Counted from the stretch's first letter, positions 34,837-44,365 are shown. The stretch is 64,000 nucleotides of DNA from Cupriavidus pauculus (GCF_003854935.1 NZ_CP033971.1:269966-333965), one strand, 5' to 3'. A program made the numbers and translations. The notes: generated from the letters alone by a model not told the origin.

Positions 34837-36705
34837 TTAGTCCTGAATAATTGGAACACGACCTTGGTAGACGGCGCCGCCGGATATCCGCAGGAAGTAC
34901 TGGAGGTTCGGCAGTTGCATGACCAGGTCATGCGGAATCAGGGGTACCTTTTCAAGCTGTGCGGACCGCGAAACGGAGCCACTGAATTCACCTACGTGCG
35001 CTTCCGTGCCGGTACTTGTGCTGCTGGAAATCACCAAGTTTCGGATTGCCGTCGTTCCTGCCTTCTCGGCAAACCATTGGGCGGTGTCGATGTCTTCCAA
35101 GCGTAGAACGATCTGGTTGTTCAGATTGCCCAAAACCTGCTGCATTTTGGCCACGTTTCCAAGTTTTGCCGTGAAATCGGAACGCGTCTGGTAAGCAACG
35201 AACGCCTTGAAGCCTGCACCACGCCCCTTGTTGAGAAGCTGGAGCAACTGCTCGTTGATGGCCTCAGCCGTTTCGTCAACCTGAAGGACGATCTCGGGAG
35301 GCTTCGCGTAGAAGTTGTAGATCGCGCCCGCGACCGAAGCAATGTCCGCAAGCAGCATCGACATCACGGCTTGTGCGACCATGGAGTTCGACAGGGAGTC
35401 CGCACCGACGTAGAGCACGGCCTTCTGCTTGATGACCTTGTCGATATCCCAGATTTCTCGATCGTCCTCGAAGTCATCTGCTTTGGGCGCCAGCATGAGG
35501 CCGGTCTCGCCGGTGGCCAGCATCTGCAGGAGGGGCAGGGCGGAAGCGATGATCCGGCCGTAGTGGTCTCGATCGTGTTGAAACGTCGAGATGAGACCGT
35601 CGATCGACTCGTGGCCCTTGCCCAGATTCGAGAAGCGGTCGATATACAGTCGAACCATAGCGTCCAGACGGGTACCGCCACCTTTCTGACCAACTTGCTG
35701 CATGTATCCGGCGACCTCGTCTTGCCAGTCCGTCATGCCGGCTTCGGGGAAAAAGCGCTGAAGCGCGCGCTCGAGCAGGTTGTTGATACCGTTCTGTGCG
35801 TATTGGAGGATGGAGCGCAGGTTGGGCTTGTCGCCGACGTAGAGCTCGCCTTTGACAGAACGATCGATGAACAGGAACGCGAACTGCCGGAACGGGCCTT
35901 CCTCCATGAGCTGGGCGACACGCGTGGGTATTTCCGATGGCTGCGACCAGTTTTCCAGTGGATTCAGACGGATGGATTGGGACGGCGCCGCCTGTTTCCA
36001 ATACAGAAACTTCCGACCCGTACGCTCGCATTCTCGTCGGCATCTTGCGACCCACTCGACGTCGTTCTTCGGATCGATCACGATCAAAACGTCGTTAGGG
36101 TTGTGAATTACCTGAGTGGAAATCAGTTCGAACGTGCGCGTCTTGCCCGCACCGGTGGTGCCGCTGATGGACGTGTGCCCGCCCATCGCCTTGTAGTGAA
36201 ACGGCACGGGCTGCTTCTTCGTCTCCAGACCCGCAATCCACGGTTTGCCTTGAGGCGAATGGTCCGCAATGCTGTTGGCAGGAGCAAAGGCCTTCTCGAT
36301 GGCGCGTACCGTCTCATTCGGCAACCATTTTGGCAAGCCGGGAATGTCGGTGGACGGCATGCGCAGAATATCGTGCGCGAGTTGACAGTGCTTCTGGGTC
36401 CATTCGTAGCCAGTGCCGAGGTACATGGCATCCGCGTCTTTGTCCTTCGAGCGGAGACGGCGGCTGGCATCGAAGAGATCATCGATCTTGACGACAGTAA
36501 GCCACTTGGTGGAAATGGCAAGTCGGAACCTGAGGGCGCGCCAAACCTGTACGGACCGCAGCAGCAGGGCACACAGGCACAAGAGCGCGAAATAGCCGGC
36601 GTGCGGCATGCCGCTTAGCAGAATCAACAATGCTGCGATGGTCCAGCCGACGGCCGCGCGGAACTCGTAGATGGGCCGGAAATGATTGATGTAGTGGTTC
36701 ATCAT
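34837..36705 (-). CDS. Type IV coupling protein (TraD/VirD4 family ATPase)
   Basis: A 622-residue coupling ATPase that would link the relaxosome to the secretion channel. Two membrane segments lie at about 17-33 and 38-52; Walker A SGTTGAGKT at 181-189; IVIDPKNDVEWV near 207-218 and the Walker B-like VLQVDETAEAINEQL near 453-467. It has the style of the SXT/TOL subfamily of TraD proteins. The start overlaps the stop of the TraI_2 gene (ATGATGA), showing coupling. A second in-frame ATG follows directly. Family assignment is firm; the subfamily is likely. Confidence 0.92.
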   Translation of the reverse strand: MMNHYINHFRPIYEFRAAVGWTIAALLILLSGMPHAGYFALLCLCALLLRSVQVWRALRFRLAISTKWLTVVKIDDLFDASRRLRSKDKDADAMYLGTGYEWTQKHCQLAHDILRMPSTDIPGLPKWLPNETVRAIEKAFAPANSIADHSPQGKPWIAGLETKKQPVPFHYKAMGGHTSISGTTGAGKTRTFELISTQVIHNPNDVLIVIDPKNDVEWVARCRRECERTGRKFLYWKQAAPSQSIRLNPLENWSQPSEIPTRVAQLMEEGPFRQFAFLFIDRSVKGELYVGDKPNLRSILQYAQNGINNLLERALQRFFPEAGMTDWQDEVAGYMQQVGQKGGGTRLDAMVRLYIDRFSNLGKGHESIDGLISTFQHDRDHYGRIIASALPLLQMLATGETGLMLAPKADDFEDDREIWDIDKVIKQKAVLYVGADSLSNSMVAQAVMSMLLADIASVAGAIYNFYAKPPEIVLQVDETAEAINEQLLQLLNKGRGAGFKAFVAYQTRSDFTAKLGNVAKMQQVLGNLNNQIVLRLEDIDTAQWFAEKAGTTAIRNLVISSSTSTGTEAHVGEFSGSVSRSAQLEKVPLIPHDLVMQLPNLQYFLRISGGAVYQGRVPIIQD

Positions 36706-37934
36706 GACGCAGTCTCCGGCGCGATCAGACGTCCCACTTCGTCGATCAACAGAATGTTCTGGCCATCGACCTTGTATAGGTGCTTGCCCTTTCGAAGGTG
36801 CTCGATAAGGGTGTCCGACGCCAGGCCATAGTTGCCGAGCGACCGCTTGCTAATGGAGACTTTGCCGTCGATCCGCGCAATCTTGGCTTTGCCACTGGCA
36901 ACGTCCTGGGCCAGCGCCTTGAAGAACTCCCGCATCAAGTTCGAGGCGCCGGCCAAAGCCTTGAAGGGATCGTCAGCTGATGACTCCCTGCGCAGCGAAC
37001 GAGCCCCGTCGAGCTGAACCACGTTTCGCTCTGCAGAGGTCTCCGCGGCGGTGGTATCGGGCGCTTCGATGATGGCCTGCGATCCAGTGACCGAGGATTC
37101 CGCTTGCAACCCGTTGCCTGTTTCGTCGGTGGGCTTCGCGGGAGCTGACGGCGCGGTCGTCACGGCCTGGGTCATGGATGGATTGATGGCCTTCTCCAGC
37201 ACCTCGGCGTTCGGTACCGGCGTCGAGTCCGGGGCGAATTCCGCTTTCCTGGCCTTGATCTCGAACTGGGTCAGTGTGTCGATGGATTGCCGTACGACCT
37301 TATGCAGCAATGTTTCGAGTCCGGTCGGCCTGGGATCCGGATTGATCGCACCGAGAAGCTCGGTGAGCACCTGGCTGTCGAAGGCGCTCAATCGTTCGCT
37401 ACCGAGAATCTCGCGCGCGAGAAGTGCGGTGCGCATGCGCTCAATGGGGTGGATCGCCTCGCGTCTCGTGACACGGTAGGTGCTCGTGCCGACCCAGGGA
37501 CCGAAGGCGCCGTGGGCGGCGGGGATCCACTCTGCACCGTCGCTGTCGCGATAGAACTGAAAGTGACGGCACGGCTCGTCAAGCCGCGAGCAGCACGCGG
37601 CAAGGAAAAGGGCGTAGAGATACTGAGGTTCGAGCATGCGCCGACGCTCAGACGGCTGGTCCGCGCCGAACTTCTGCGCGCCGGACAGGCGCATCGCAAA
37701 GTACGCCGCTTCGACGGTAGCACGGAATGCACCGCCCGGTTCCGCGTGTTCAGCGAAGCGCAACGGCATACTGGAGAACCAGTCCGCGCACCGCGTCAGA
37801 ATGCTCAGCCATTTCGTGGCAAACAAGTCGCCAGAAACCTCGTTCGCATACTGGCGAATCAGCGCAATGCGGCTCTCGTGAGCCGACAATAGCGCCGCTG
37901 CCGGCATCGAGGTATGGGTATGCGTACTCATCAT
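36702..37934 (-). CDS. TraI_2-domain (MobH-like) conjugation protein lacking the HD motif
   Basis: A 410-residue protein with the TraI_2 layout. At about 15-200 comes the N-terminal MobH-type helical domain (LLSAHESRIALIRQY, PGGAFRATVEAAYFAMRL, PQYLYALFLAACCSRLDEP, WVGTSTYRVTRREAIHP). After a low-complexity linker (about 235-335) follows a TraI_2_C-like winged helix (FFKALAQDVASGKAKIARID to IDEVGRLI). In MobH relaxases the domain carries HD and other His ligands; here the expected LHDxGK reads CSRLDE (S116, R117, E120) and the GGLLRHTLE histidine is A72. It may therefore be a structural or regulatory relative rather than an active relaxase. Start overlaps the previous stop. Confidence 0.72.
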   Translation of the reverse strand: MMSTHTHTSMPAAALLSAHESRIALIRQYANEVSGDLFATKWLSILTRCADWFSSMPLRFAEHAEPGGAFRATVEAAYFAMRLSGAQKFGADQPSERRRMLEPQYLYALFLAACCSRLDEPCRHFQFYRDSDGAEWIPAAHGAFGPWVGTSTYRVTRREAIHPIERMRTALLAREILGSERLSAFDSQVLTELLGAINPDPRPTGLETLLHKVVRQSIDTLTQFEIKARKAEFAPDSTPVPNAEVLEKAINPSMTQAVTTAPSAPAKPTDETGNGLQAESSVTGSQAIIEAPDTTAAETSAERNVVQLDGARSLRRESSADDPFKALAGASNLMREFFKALAQDVASGKAKIARIDGKVSISKRSLGNYGLASDTLIEHLRKGKHLYKVDGQNILLIDEVGRLIAPETAS

Positions 37935-38983
37935 TTCGGCTTCGCCAGGAACTTGCCGATGCCGCTGGCAGCCTTGAGGCCAATCCGCATGGCCCCACCA
38001 CCGCTGATGCCACCACCGGAGCCGAAGATCGCGCCGGCTATTTTAGGCAGCTCGAAGGCGACAAGAATCATGAACAGCGCAACGCTCAGGGCATACATGG
38101 CACCAGCGAGCGTCGCTGTGCCGGCGCTCTTCTGATCGGTGAGCGTGGACACCAGTGCACTCGAGACGAGGCGAGCCATCACAGCGGCAACGACCGAGTA
38201 CATCGAGGCGCCGATCATGAAGTCCAGCCACGAAGAGAAGTAGCGACGGCTATAGTCGGAGAATCCCAGGGCGACGGCAATAGGTCCAATCACGATTCCG
38301 ATGGCTGCTGTTATCTCGCCGAGGGAAATGAAGAACGTGTAGAGAAGCGCTGCGACGGCGCAAAAAGCGAACGCAGCCAGCAACACCATTCCAGCAAACG
38401 CTATCATCAAGACGTCCGAGATACCGCTTGCCGCCTTCATAGACTCAATATAGGAATCAAGGAATCCGGCGCCGACGGACGCGAGCGTCATCGCGGGAGA
38501 CATCGCTTGCGTGCCTGCGATCTTGTCGGCGAGATGCTGGAAGTATTCGTAGATGCCCGGCCCGAACTTGTCATAGCCGGTGTAGAGGGACGCGAAGATG
38601 CCAAGCATAAGGAGCGTTTCGAAGACCTCGGTCCAGGCCGCGACAGGTTGTGACGCCGCGGCGAAACGAATTCCAGCCAACGTCAGCGTAATGACGGCAA
38701 GCCCGAAGGCGATCTTGTCGGCGTCCGGAGTGAGGGACTTGCTCAATGTGGTGGCGCCCCCGATCAGACCGGTACGGAACGATTCGAACTGACTGAGCCA
38801 GCTCTTGAGCGATTCGCCAATCGATCCAGGCTGCGCGAATAGCCCGGGGTTGCCACCCTTGTTCGAGGCAGTTTGCTGTGCGGTGTCGGTGCCCGCTTCA
38901 GGGGCGGACGCTTGTGCGAATGCCGGCGGCGAGTGCAAAAGAAGGGCCGTCAGAAGCAAGACGATGAAGCGGGCGATCTGCAT
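37931..38983 (-). CDS. VirB6/TrbL-family inner membrane channel protein
   Basis: A 350-residue polytopic protein with a signal-like first segment (residues 5-23) and about six more hydrophobic segments between about 90 and 320, among them FGLAVITLTLAGIRF and VLMIAFAGMVLLAAFAFCAVAA. The TrbL/VirB6 pattern (IGPIAVALGFSDYSRRYFSSWLDFMIGASMY) is present near 240-270. VirB6 forms part of the inner membrane complex through which substrate passes. It lies between the VirB5 and TraI_2 genes, overlapping the latter by four bases. Confidence 0.85.
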   Translation of the reverse strand: MQIARFIVLLLTALLLHSPPAFAQASAPEAGTDTAQQTASNKGGNPGLFAQPGSIGESLKSWLSQFESFRTGLIGGATTLSKSLTPDADKIAFGLAVITLTLAGIRFAAASQPVAAWTEVFETLLMLGIFASLYTGYDKFGPGIYEYFQHLADKIAGTQAMSPAMTLASVGAGFLDSYIESMKAASGISDVLMIAFAGMVLLAAFAFCAVAALLYTFFISLGEITAAIGIVIGPIAVALGFSDYSRRYFSSWLDFMIGASMYSVVAAVMARLVSSALVSTLTDQKSAGTATLAGAMYALSVALFMILVAFELPKIAGAIFGSGGGISGGGAMRIGLKAASGIGKFLAKPK

Positions 38984-38995
38984 AGTGGGGGATGG

Positions 38996-39754
38996 TCAGT
39001 TGGACTGCAGCTTGCGGGAGAAGACACGGGCTCGGAGATTCTTGAGCTCTTCATCTTGTGCGGCTGCCAGTGATCGCATCGCTTCTGCGCTCTGGGTTTC
39101 CTTGGCAACGGTCTGCTGGTCCCGATCGGCATCGGCTTGGGCACGCACACTCATGAGCTGCAGCAGATCGGAGTTCTGGCTCGCCAGTACGTCGAGCATC
39201 TGGTTGGTGGTTTGCGCGGCAGCTTGCGCGGTTGGCGAAAGTTTGATCTGCGACTGGATCTTCTGGCGTCGCTTGGCGACAGATTGCGTGTTCTTGAAGA
39301 TCTGCTCGCCCAGGCTGAAAAGCGCCTTGGCTGTCTTGTCGCCGTTGGTCAGGAGGGAGCGCTGATCTTCGAACCACTGTTCCTTCGTCTTGCCGGACGA
39401 AACGACCATGCTCTGGATCTTCTTGAGATAGTCGGCGTTGTCGGAGACGGTGCCATACAGGTCCTTGAGCGTAGTGCCGTACACTTCGTACTTGCCGATT
39501 TCGTCCTTGATGCTGTTGAACTGCTCCATGATGGCTTCAGCATCGAGCCCGGTGGCCTGCAGCAACTGGTTAGCCATCATCTGGTACTGGTAGACGATGT
39601 TGGTGTTCTCGTACACCTCGGACTTGATGGACTGCAACGCCGAGATCGTGGTCTGCACGAGGCCCACCCAATCGGTGACGGGCAGGGCGGCGTGAGCGGG
39701 GGCGGCGCCCAGGACGGACGCGGCGACGGCGAGGTTGGCGATCCACTTCTTCAC
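38996..39754 (-). CDS. VirB5/TrbJ-family pilus-associated protein
   Basis: A 252-residue exported protein with a signal peptide cut near AHAAL (residue 22). The rest is almost entirely helical with heptad-like stretches, for example QQLL and EEL segments at about 60-110 and 150-240, as in VirB5/TrbJ, the minor pilus component at the tip or base of the conjugative pilus. Conserved starting motif is PVTDWVGLVQTT. It lies 15 bases downstream of the VirB4 gene. The assignment is from layout and overall pattern, as this family diverges quickly. Confidence 0.8.
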   Translation of the reverse strand: MKKWIANLAVAASVLGAAPAHAALPVTDWVGLVQTTISALQSIKSEVYENTNIVYQYQMMANQLLQATGLDAEAIMEQFNSIKDEIGKYEVYGTTLKDLYGTVSDNADYLKKIQSMVVSSGKTKEQWFEDQRSLLTNGDKTAKALFSLGEQIFKNTQSVAKRRQKIQSQIKLSPTAQAAAQTTNQMLDVLASQNSDLLQLMSVRAQADADRDQQTVAKETQSAEAMRSLAAAQDEELKNLRARVFSRKLQSN

Positions 39755-39769
39755 TTTCTATCTCCGTGT

Positions 39770-42226
39770 TTAGGCTGCGCGGGCGAGCATTTCGCGCACG
39801 TAGCGGTCTTGCCAGTCGGGCTCGCCCGACGCGTAATGGGTGTCGCAGATGGATTGCGCCACACCGTCAGAGCGCAGCATTGCCACCATCTCGTCGCTGA
39901 AAGCGGTCTGGAGCATTCGGGTCTGGACGTTGGTGATCCAGAGGTAGTCACGGTTCGGTACCGCGTCGGAGATCATCTGGATCTGGTCTTTGGTCAGGCC
40001 GAACTTGTCCCCGTAAAGGTCCGTGCTCGTTTTGGCCTGGCTGTTGGGCAGATAGATCCAGTTGGCGATGTTCTCCTTGAGGATTTCGAAGTTCGCCACG
40101 CGCGCGATTTGCCGCAGGGATTGCGTCGCCGCCCAGATGGAGCCGTTGAGCTTCCGGATGGTGGTGATCCAGTCTTCGAAGCGCTTGTAGAAGCGCTCGT
40201 TCTGGAAGAAGAAGCCGCATTCCTCTACTTCGATGACGGTGTAGCGGATGCCGTCCATCGACTGACTGATCCGGTAGAACGCATAGTCGGTGAAGAGCGC
40301 TGCCGCCCGAGGAAATTTCTGGAACAGTTCGCCGCACTCGATGCAGAGGTTGTCGCTCACTGCGAAGGCATCCTCGACATGATCGAAGAAGTGACCGTAC
40401 TGCCCGCCCACCAGCCAAATTTGCAGCCGCTCGCGCAGATCGGCATGGAGCATCGTGGAGAGGGCACTGAGGGTCCACCGCTCGCGGGGATAGCTCGCGA
40501 GCAGCTTCACTGCCTCGAACATGTCCTGACTTTGTTGCGGCGAAAGGGAGAAATCGTCGTCTTCGAGGGCCAGCGTCAGCCATTCGGTGACGTAGGTGAA
40601 GCTGCCCGGGTCGGCGAGGAGCGACAGCGGATTGACCGGCGTGCTCGCCTGGAACTTGCCGGTTACGTCGATGAATGCCCCCCCGCTGAGCAGCGTGGGG
40701 ATACGCGTGGAGCGGTCCTTGTCGAAACGGATGCGACGCGCCTTGTGCCGATCCGCCTGCGACACCAGGAAGTTGAGGAAGACCGACTTCCCGGCCCCGA
40801 TCGGGCCGATCACAAACAAGTGTCCGTTGCCGCCCGGCTGATGCATATCGACGCGTTGCCCGGTGCGGTGCCGAGTCGGCAAGCAGGTGAGGGGTGGCAC
40901 CTCGGTCCCGGTCTTCTCGGAGAGCCATGCGTTGCGGGTGGGCCCTTCGAGCACCGATCGCACCGGGGCGATATCCGAGACGGCGGGGGTCTCGACAAAC
41001 TGAAGGCGTCGCTGGCGGTCCCAGCGGCCGGGCAGGGTACTGTTCCACGCTGCCATCAGGTTCGTCTTCTCGCGGATCGCGCCAAAGCCGGCATTGGTCA
41101 GCGTGCCAATCACTTCGCTCACCGCGTCTTCGACTTCGGCTTCCGTATCGGCATAGATGACGATGGAGATGTTGGCGAAGCCGTGCTGCACACCTTCCGC
41201 TGTCAGACGTTTGAGCGCCTTGCCCGCTTCCTTGGCCAGTTCCTCCCGCCCTTCGTCGTTCTCATTCTCTTCCTTCGAGACATACTGCTGGACCATGGAA
41301 CGGAGGTTGACTGCCGCCATCTTGTAGAAGCGACGCACCTTCTCGATATAGGCCGTCGCGCGTGCCGTATCGAGGAAGCGGTACATGATGCAGATGTCCA
41401 GCTCCGCATCGACTTGCAGGAGAGCGTCGAGCGCGGCTTCCTGGAAGCTCATCCATTCCTTTACGGCGACAACCGCGGCATAGCGCTTGCCGTGCGCCGA
41501 CTCGAACAGAAGGCGTTCGGAACCTACCGTAATCTCCGACTCGCTCAGGTGAGTGTCGAGCATCGTCACCGGGAAACGGATGCGGCGCTTCGGTACGCTG
41601 GGGTTGGCGACCTGATGGAGCGCGGCGTAGCTGTCCTGCATCGCCAGGCGCGTCGGTTTAATGCGCGGAATGCCACCGGTGAACGCGTCGAGCATGGCCT
41701 CGAACCGCCGCGTGTCCGAGCGGATCTTCTCCATGTCGAAGGCGAAGGCGCTGCGGGCAAGCACCGTATCCTTGGTCGCTTCGAGCAGGGCGGCGAGGAT
41801 CGGCTTACCGCCCACGGTCATGTGATGGCCAATCTTTTCGAAGAACTTGGCCACGCCCGTCTCCGGGGTATAGGCGATGCTCAGCGAATGCGCATTGCGG
41901 TAATACCTGCCCGTTGTCATGTGGGCGCGGTTGAGCGCGTCGAGACGGGCATCGGTTCCGTTGCTGAACTCGCCCTCTACGTACCCCTTGGTACGCCGGT
42001 GCGTCAGGCGCCACCAAGCTGTGATGCGGTTGTCAAAGGCGCGGCAGGCCTGGTCGAGCTGGTCGCGTGCGGAGGTGATGTCGCTCGCGTCCGCGCTATC
42101 GGCGTCCACACCACGGAAATCGTAGTTTGCGAGCAATGACCCGTCCTTGTTCAGGATGAGCTCGGGCGTAATCGAGGTGAGCCACGGGGCGATTTCCGCC
42201 AGCGGCCGTCGTTTCAGCTTCAGCAT
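39770..42226 (-). CDS. VirB4/TrbE-family conjugation ATPase
   Basis: An 818-residue VirB4 ATPase that powers assembly of the transfer pilus. The N-terminal CagE/TrbE domain is at about 70-370; Walker A FVIGPIGAGKSVFLN lies near residue 475, Walker B-like YTVIEVEECGFFFQN near 660, and SIWAATQSLRQIA (motif III-like) near 690. Length fits the family (about 800). The start overlaps the VirB3 stop by seven bases. On the opposite strand the gene carries an open frame of about 1000 codons, which I take as a high-GC artefact. Confidence 0.93.
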   Translation of the reverse strand: MLKLKRRPLAEIAPWLTSITPELILNKDGSLLANYDFRGVDADSADASDITSARDQLDQACRAFDNRITAWWRLTHRRTKGYVEGEFSNGTDARLDALNRAHMTTGRYYRNAHSLSIAYTPETGVAKFFEKIGHHMTVGGKPILAALLEATKDTVLARSAFAFDMEKIRSDTRRFEAMLDAFTGGIPRIKPTRLAMQDSYAALHQVANPSVPKRRIRFPVTMLDTHLSESEITVGSERLLFESAHGKRYAAVVAVKEWMSFQEAALDALLQVDAELDICIMYRFLDTARATAYIEKVRRFYKMAAVNLRSMVQQYVSKEENENDEGREELAKEAGKALKRLTAEGVQHGFANISIVIYADTEAEVEDAVSEVIGTLTNAGFGAIREKTNLMAAWNSTLPGRWDRQRRLQFVETPAVSDIAPVRSVLEGPTRNAWLSEKTGTEVPPLTCLPTRHRTGQRVDMHQPGGNGHLFVIGPIGAGKSVFLNFLVSQADRHKARRIRFDKDRSTRIPTLLSGGAFIDVTGKFQASTPVNPLSLLADPGSFTYVTEWLTLALEDDDFSLSPQQSQDMFEAVKLLASYPRERWTLSALSTMLHADLRERLQIWLVGGQYGHFFDHVEDAFAVSDNLCIECGELFQKFPRAAALFTDYAFYRISQSMDGIRYTVIEVEECGFFFQNERFYKRFEDWITTIRKLNGSIWAATQSLRQIARVANFEILKENIANWIYLPNSQAKTSTDLYGDKFGLTKDQIQMISDAVPNRDYLWITNVQTRMLQTAFSDEMVAMLRSDGVAQSICDTHYASGEPDWQDRYVREMLARAA

Positions 42227-42549
42227 GGCAGGTCGCTGTCAAAGCCATAGGGACGGCGGAACACCGCGTGAGACTTGCCGTGCCACGGCAGGGACTCGTA
42301 TACGTCGCCGTACTGGTTGTAGACGTTCAGGATCTGGTTCCACCACGGATCACGGCTTGTCAGCCACGCGAGCAAGGCGTGGCTGCATAGGCCATACACA
42401 AACACTGCCACCGGGATTTGCCAGCCGCTCCGATACGTGACGTAAATCAGCAGCGCAACGATGGTGCCGTTGGCGATGGCCAGACCCCGTACTGCGCCGG
42501 CGATCAGGCGCGGCATGGACAAGCCGATGCTCACGTGGTGCTTGCGCAT
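42220..42549 (-). CDS. VirB3/TrbD-family inner membrane protein
   Basis: A 109-residue protein with two close membrane segments at about 18-40 and 45-65 (GLAIANGTIVALLIYVTY and IPVAVFVYGLCSHALLAWL) and a polar C-terminal tail. Size, topology and position between VirB2 and VirB4 genes identify VirB3/TrbD, which anchors VirB4 to the inner membrane. The conserved VirB3 start (HHVSIGLSMPRLIAGA) resembles the usual L.RP.l.aGV. It overlaps the VirB4 gene and is one base from the VirB2 gene. Confidence 0.85.
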   Translation of the reverse strand: MRKHHVSIGLSMPRLIAGAVRGLAIANGTIVALLIYVTYRSGWQIPVAVFVYGLCSHALLAWLTSRDPWWNQILNVYNQYGDVYESLPWHGKSHAVFRRPYGFDSDLPC

Positions 42550-42550
42550 G

Positions 42551-42898
42551 TCAGAACCCGGTACAGGAGGCGATCAGGCCGAGCGACTTGAGGATGGAGG
42601 GTGCTGCGGCCGCGAGACCCACACCGACGCAGGCGCCGGAGATGAACTTCGAAAGGGACGATTCCGCGTTGGCATACGCGTATGCGCCCAGGACGATCAC
42701 GATCAGGCCCACCACGAAGAGGTACTTCGTGTTGATGAACGTTGCGATGCCACAGATGAAGTTGCCGAGGTTATTCAGGAACGCGTCGTCGGCGGCGACT
42801 GCCGACGTGGCAACAGCCATCATGCCGACCATCAGCAGGGCTGAGGGCGCGTACTTGCGTGCGGTGGCTCGCACACGGTGGTTGAGGGTGAAGGTCAT
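42551..42898 (-). CDS. VirB2/TrbC-family conjugative pilin
   Basis: A 115-residue prepilin. A long basic leader (residues 1-36) ends at SAVAADD, a signal peptidase site, and the mature part has two hydrophobic helices at about 58-77 and 88-108 (KYLFVVGLIVIVLGAYAYA and ISGACVGVGLAAAAPSIL). The mature pilin of about 79 residues fits VirB2/TrbC. It should form the conjugative pilus shaft. I start at MTFTLNHRVR (ATG ending at 42898); a longer frame runs into the VirB11 gene. Two Cys (near C50 and C113) could form a disulfide. Confidence 0.85.
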   Translation of the reverse strand: MTFTLNHRVRATARKYAPSALLMVGMMAVATSAVAADDAFLNNLGNFICGIATFINTKYLFVVGLIVIVLGAYAYANAESSLSKFISGACVGVGLAAAAPSILKSLGLIASCTGF

Positions 42899-42917
42899 TT
42901 CGGATGGACTCCGTTGG

Positions 42918-43967
42918 TTAAAAAACGCGTTTGATGTCATATTCGCCGTTGCTGAAACCCTTGATCTCGATGATTTCCGAGACGTGACGCATCTCACCGG
43001 TACGCTTCATGTGCACGACGTAGTGGATGCAGTCGGCGATGAGCTTTCGCATGTCGTCGAGCTTCCATCCCGAGCCGGGTGGAATCCCGAGAAGGGCCAT
43101 GCTCTCCAGGCGAGAGAGGGCCGAGCGAGCGCTGCTGGCGTGAAGGGACGCCATGCCGCCGTCGTGGCCGGTGTTGAGCGCTTGCAGCATGTCGAAGGCT
43201 TCGCCAAAGCGCACTTCGCCAACGAAGATGCGGTCAGGCCGGAAGCGCAGGGCGAGCGCGACAAGATGCTGCGTGGTGACGCCTTTATCCTTGTTGGACA
43301 ACAGACGCACCAGGTTCGGTACCGTGAGCTTGAGTTCCATGGTGTCCTCGATGGTGAGGACGCGGTCGGTGGCCGGGACGCGGCCGGCGAGTGCGTTAAG
43401 GAAGGTGGTCTTGCCCGACGATGTGCCGCCCGCGACGATGATGTTCTTGCGCCGTACCATCAGCTGCTCGAGCGCGCGCACCAGGGCCTCGTCTTCCTCG
43501 TTTCCGTGGAATATCGGCTCCTCAGCCTGCGTGGTGGCGTTGCGCAACGAGAACGCGCCCGCCTTGGCGTAGTCCTCCAGCGTGAGATTCGTTTCGCGGT
43601 GCCGGCGGATGCTCAGCGCGTGGCCGTCAATTGCCGTCGGCTGCATGACCGCAGCGATCCGCAGTCCTTTGTGGCCGGCATTGATGATGCCTTGGGACGT
43701 GCCACGCACTGCGGACTTCTCGACGGACGAAGCAAGGGAGCGAACGGCGCCCTCCACCTTGATCGGGTCCAGGACGATGTCGAGCTTGGTCAATACCCCA
43801 CGTCGCTCCACCCAGATGCTGTCGTGGCGGTTGATCATGACTTCAGCGACGTCCGCTGCATGGATGACGTCTTGCAACGGCGCCAGGGACTCGAAGAACA
43901 TCGAGACCGCGCTGTCCGCAAGCTGCGTCAATTGCAAGAGGGGGTGGTTGGTCGCTGGGGTTTCCAT
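42918..43967 (-). CDS. VirB11/TrbB-family conjugation ATPase
   Basis: A 349-residue hexameric traffic ATPase of the GspE/VirB11 superfamily. Walker A VAGGTSSGKTTFLNAL is near 182-196, the Asp box VLTIEDTMELKL near 205-215, Walker B with FVGEVRFGEAFDMLQALNTGHDGG near 250-272, and the His box ASLHASS near 275. It supplies energy for switching between pilus assembly and transfer. First gene of the leftward operon; 19 bases separate it from the VirB2 gene. Divergent from the VirB8 gene. Confidence 0.93.
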   Translation of the reverse strand: METPATNHPLLQLTQLADSAVSMFFESLAPLQDVIHAADVAEVMINRHDSIWVERRGVLTKLDIVLDPIKVEGAVRSLASSVEKSAVRGTSQGIINAGHKGLRIAAVMQPTAIDGHALSIRRHRETNLTLEDYAKAGAFSLRNATTQAEEPIFHGNEEDEALVRALEQLMVRRKNIIVAGGTSSGKTTFLNALAGRVPATDRVLTIEDTMELKLTVPNLVRLLSNKDKGVTTQHLVALALRFRPDRIFVGEVRFGEAFDMLQALNTGHDGGMASLHASSARSALSRLESMALLGIPPGSGWKLDDMRKLIADCIHYVVHMKRTGEMRHVSEIIEIKGFSNGEYDIKRVF

Positions 43968-44365
43968 GCCCGCTATTGTTGGCGGGCAAACGGGTCAGGA
44001 TGGCGGCGAAAGCTGGCCGATTTTCGGTAGCTTTCGACAAATTCGCTTTGTGGCAACCTCAGGGCCCATCCGCCTTCAGCAGCCAGGAAGGAACATGTTC
44101 CTTTCAAAAAAGGCGAATCACACGGTCAAAACCTGAGTATTCGACTTTCTAAGGCACTTTCCGCATCCTCAAGCACGGCTTGCCTGCATGTCTGTGGTCA
44201 AGCCGACTTGAGAGGGCCAATCCCCGGCCGGGGTCAGCGACATGGGGATATGAAAGTCGCCCTCATGCAAATAAATGGAAAGCTCTGCGAAATGGCACAG
44301 CTTTCGGGGCAAACGAACAGCGAATCGCTGTTTCAATTGGCGGCATCCCATTGGACCGCCGCAGC
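43968..44365. promoter_or_regulatory. Divergent promoter region of the two transfer operons
   Basis: These 398 bases separate the leftward (VirB11-first) and rightward (VirB8-first) operons and contain no supportable gene, so promoters for both must lie here. A short AT-richer part at about 44100-44165 is a likely place. I could not pick a convincing promoter pair or operator, and I see no obvious palindrome shared with other parts of the window. Confidence 0.5.

Noticed and set aside
39137-42139. A 1000-codon open frame on the plus strand opposite the VirB4 gene
   Set aside because: It lies exactly opposite a firm VirB4 ATPase and has no recognisable motif. Long antisense frames are expected in high-GC DNA with biased third positions.
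38995-44000. A separate relaxase-oriT region within the T4SS genes
   Set aside because: No nick-site-like inverted repeats or relaxase motifs other than the degenerate TraI_2 protein were found.
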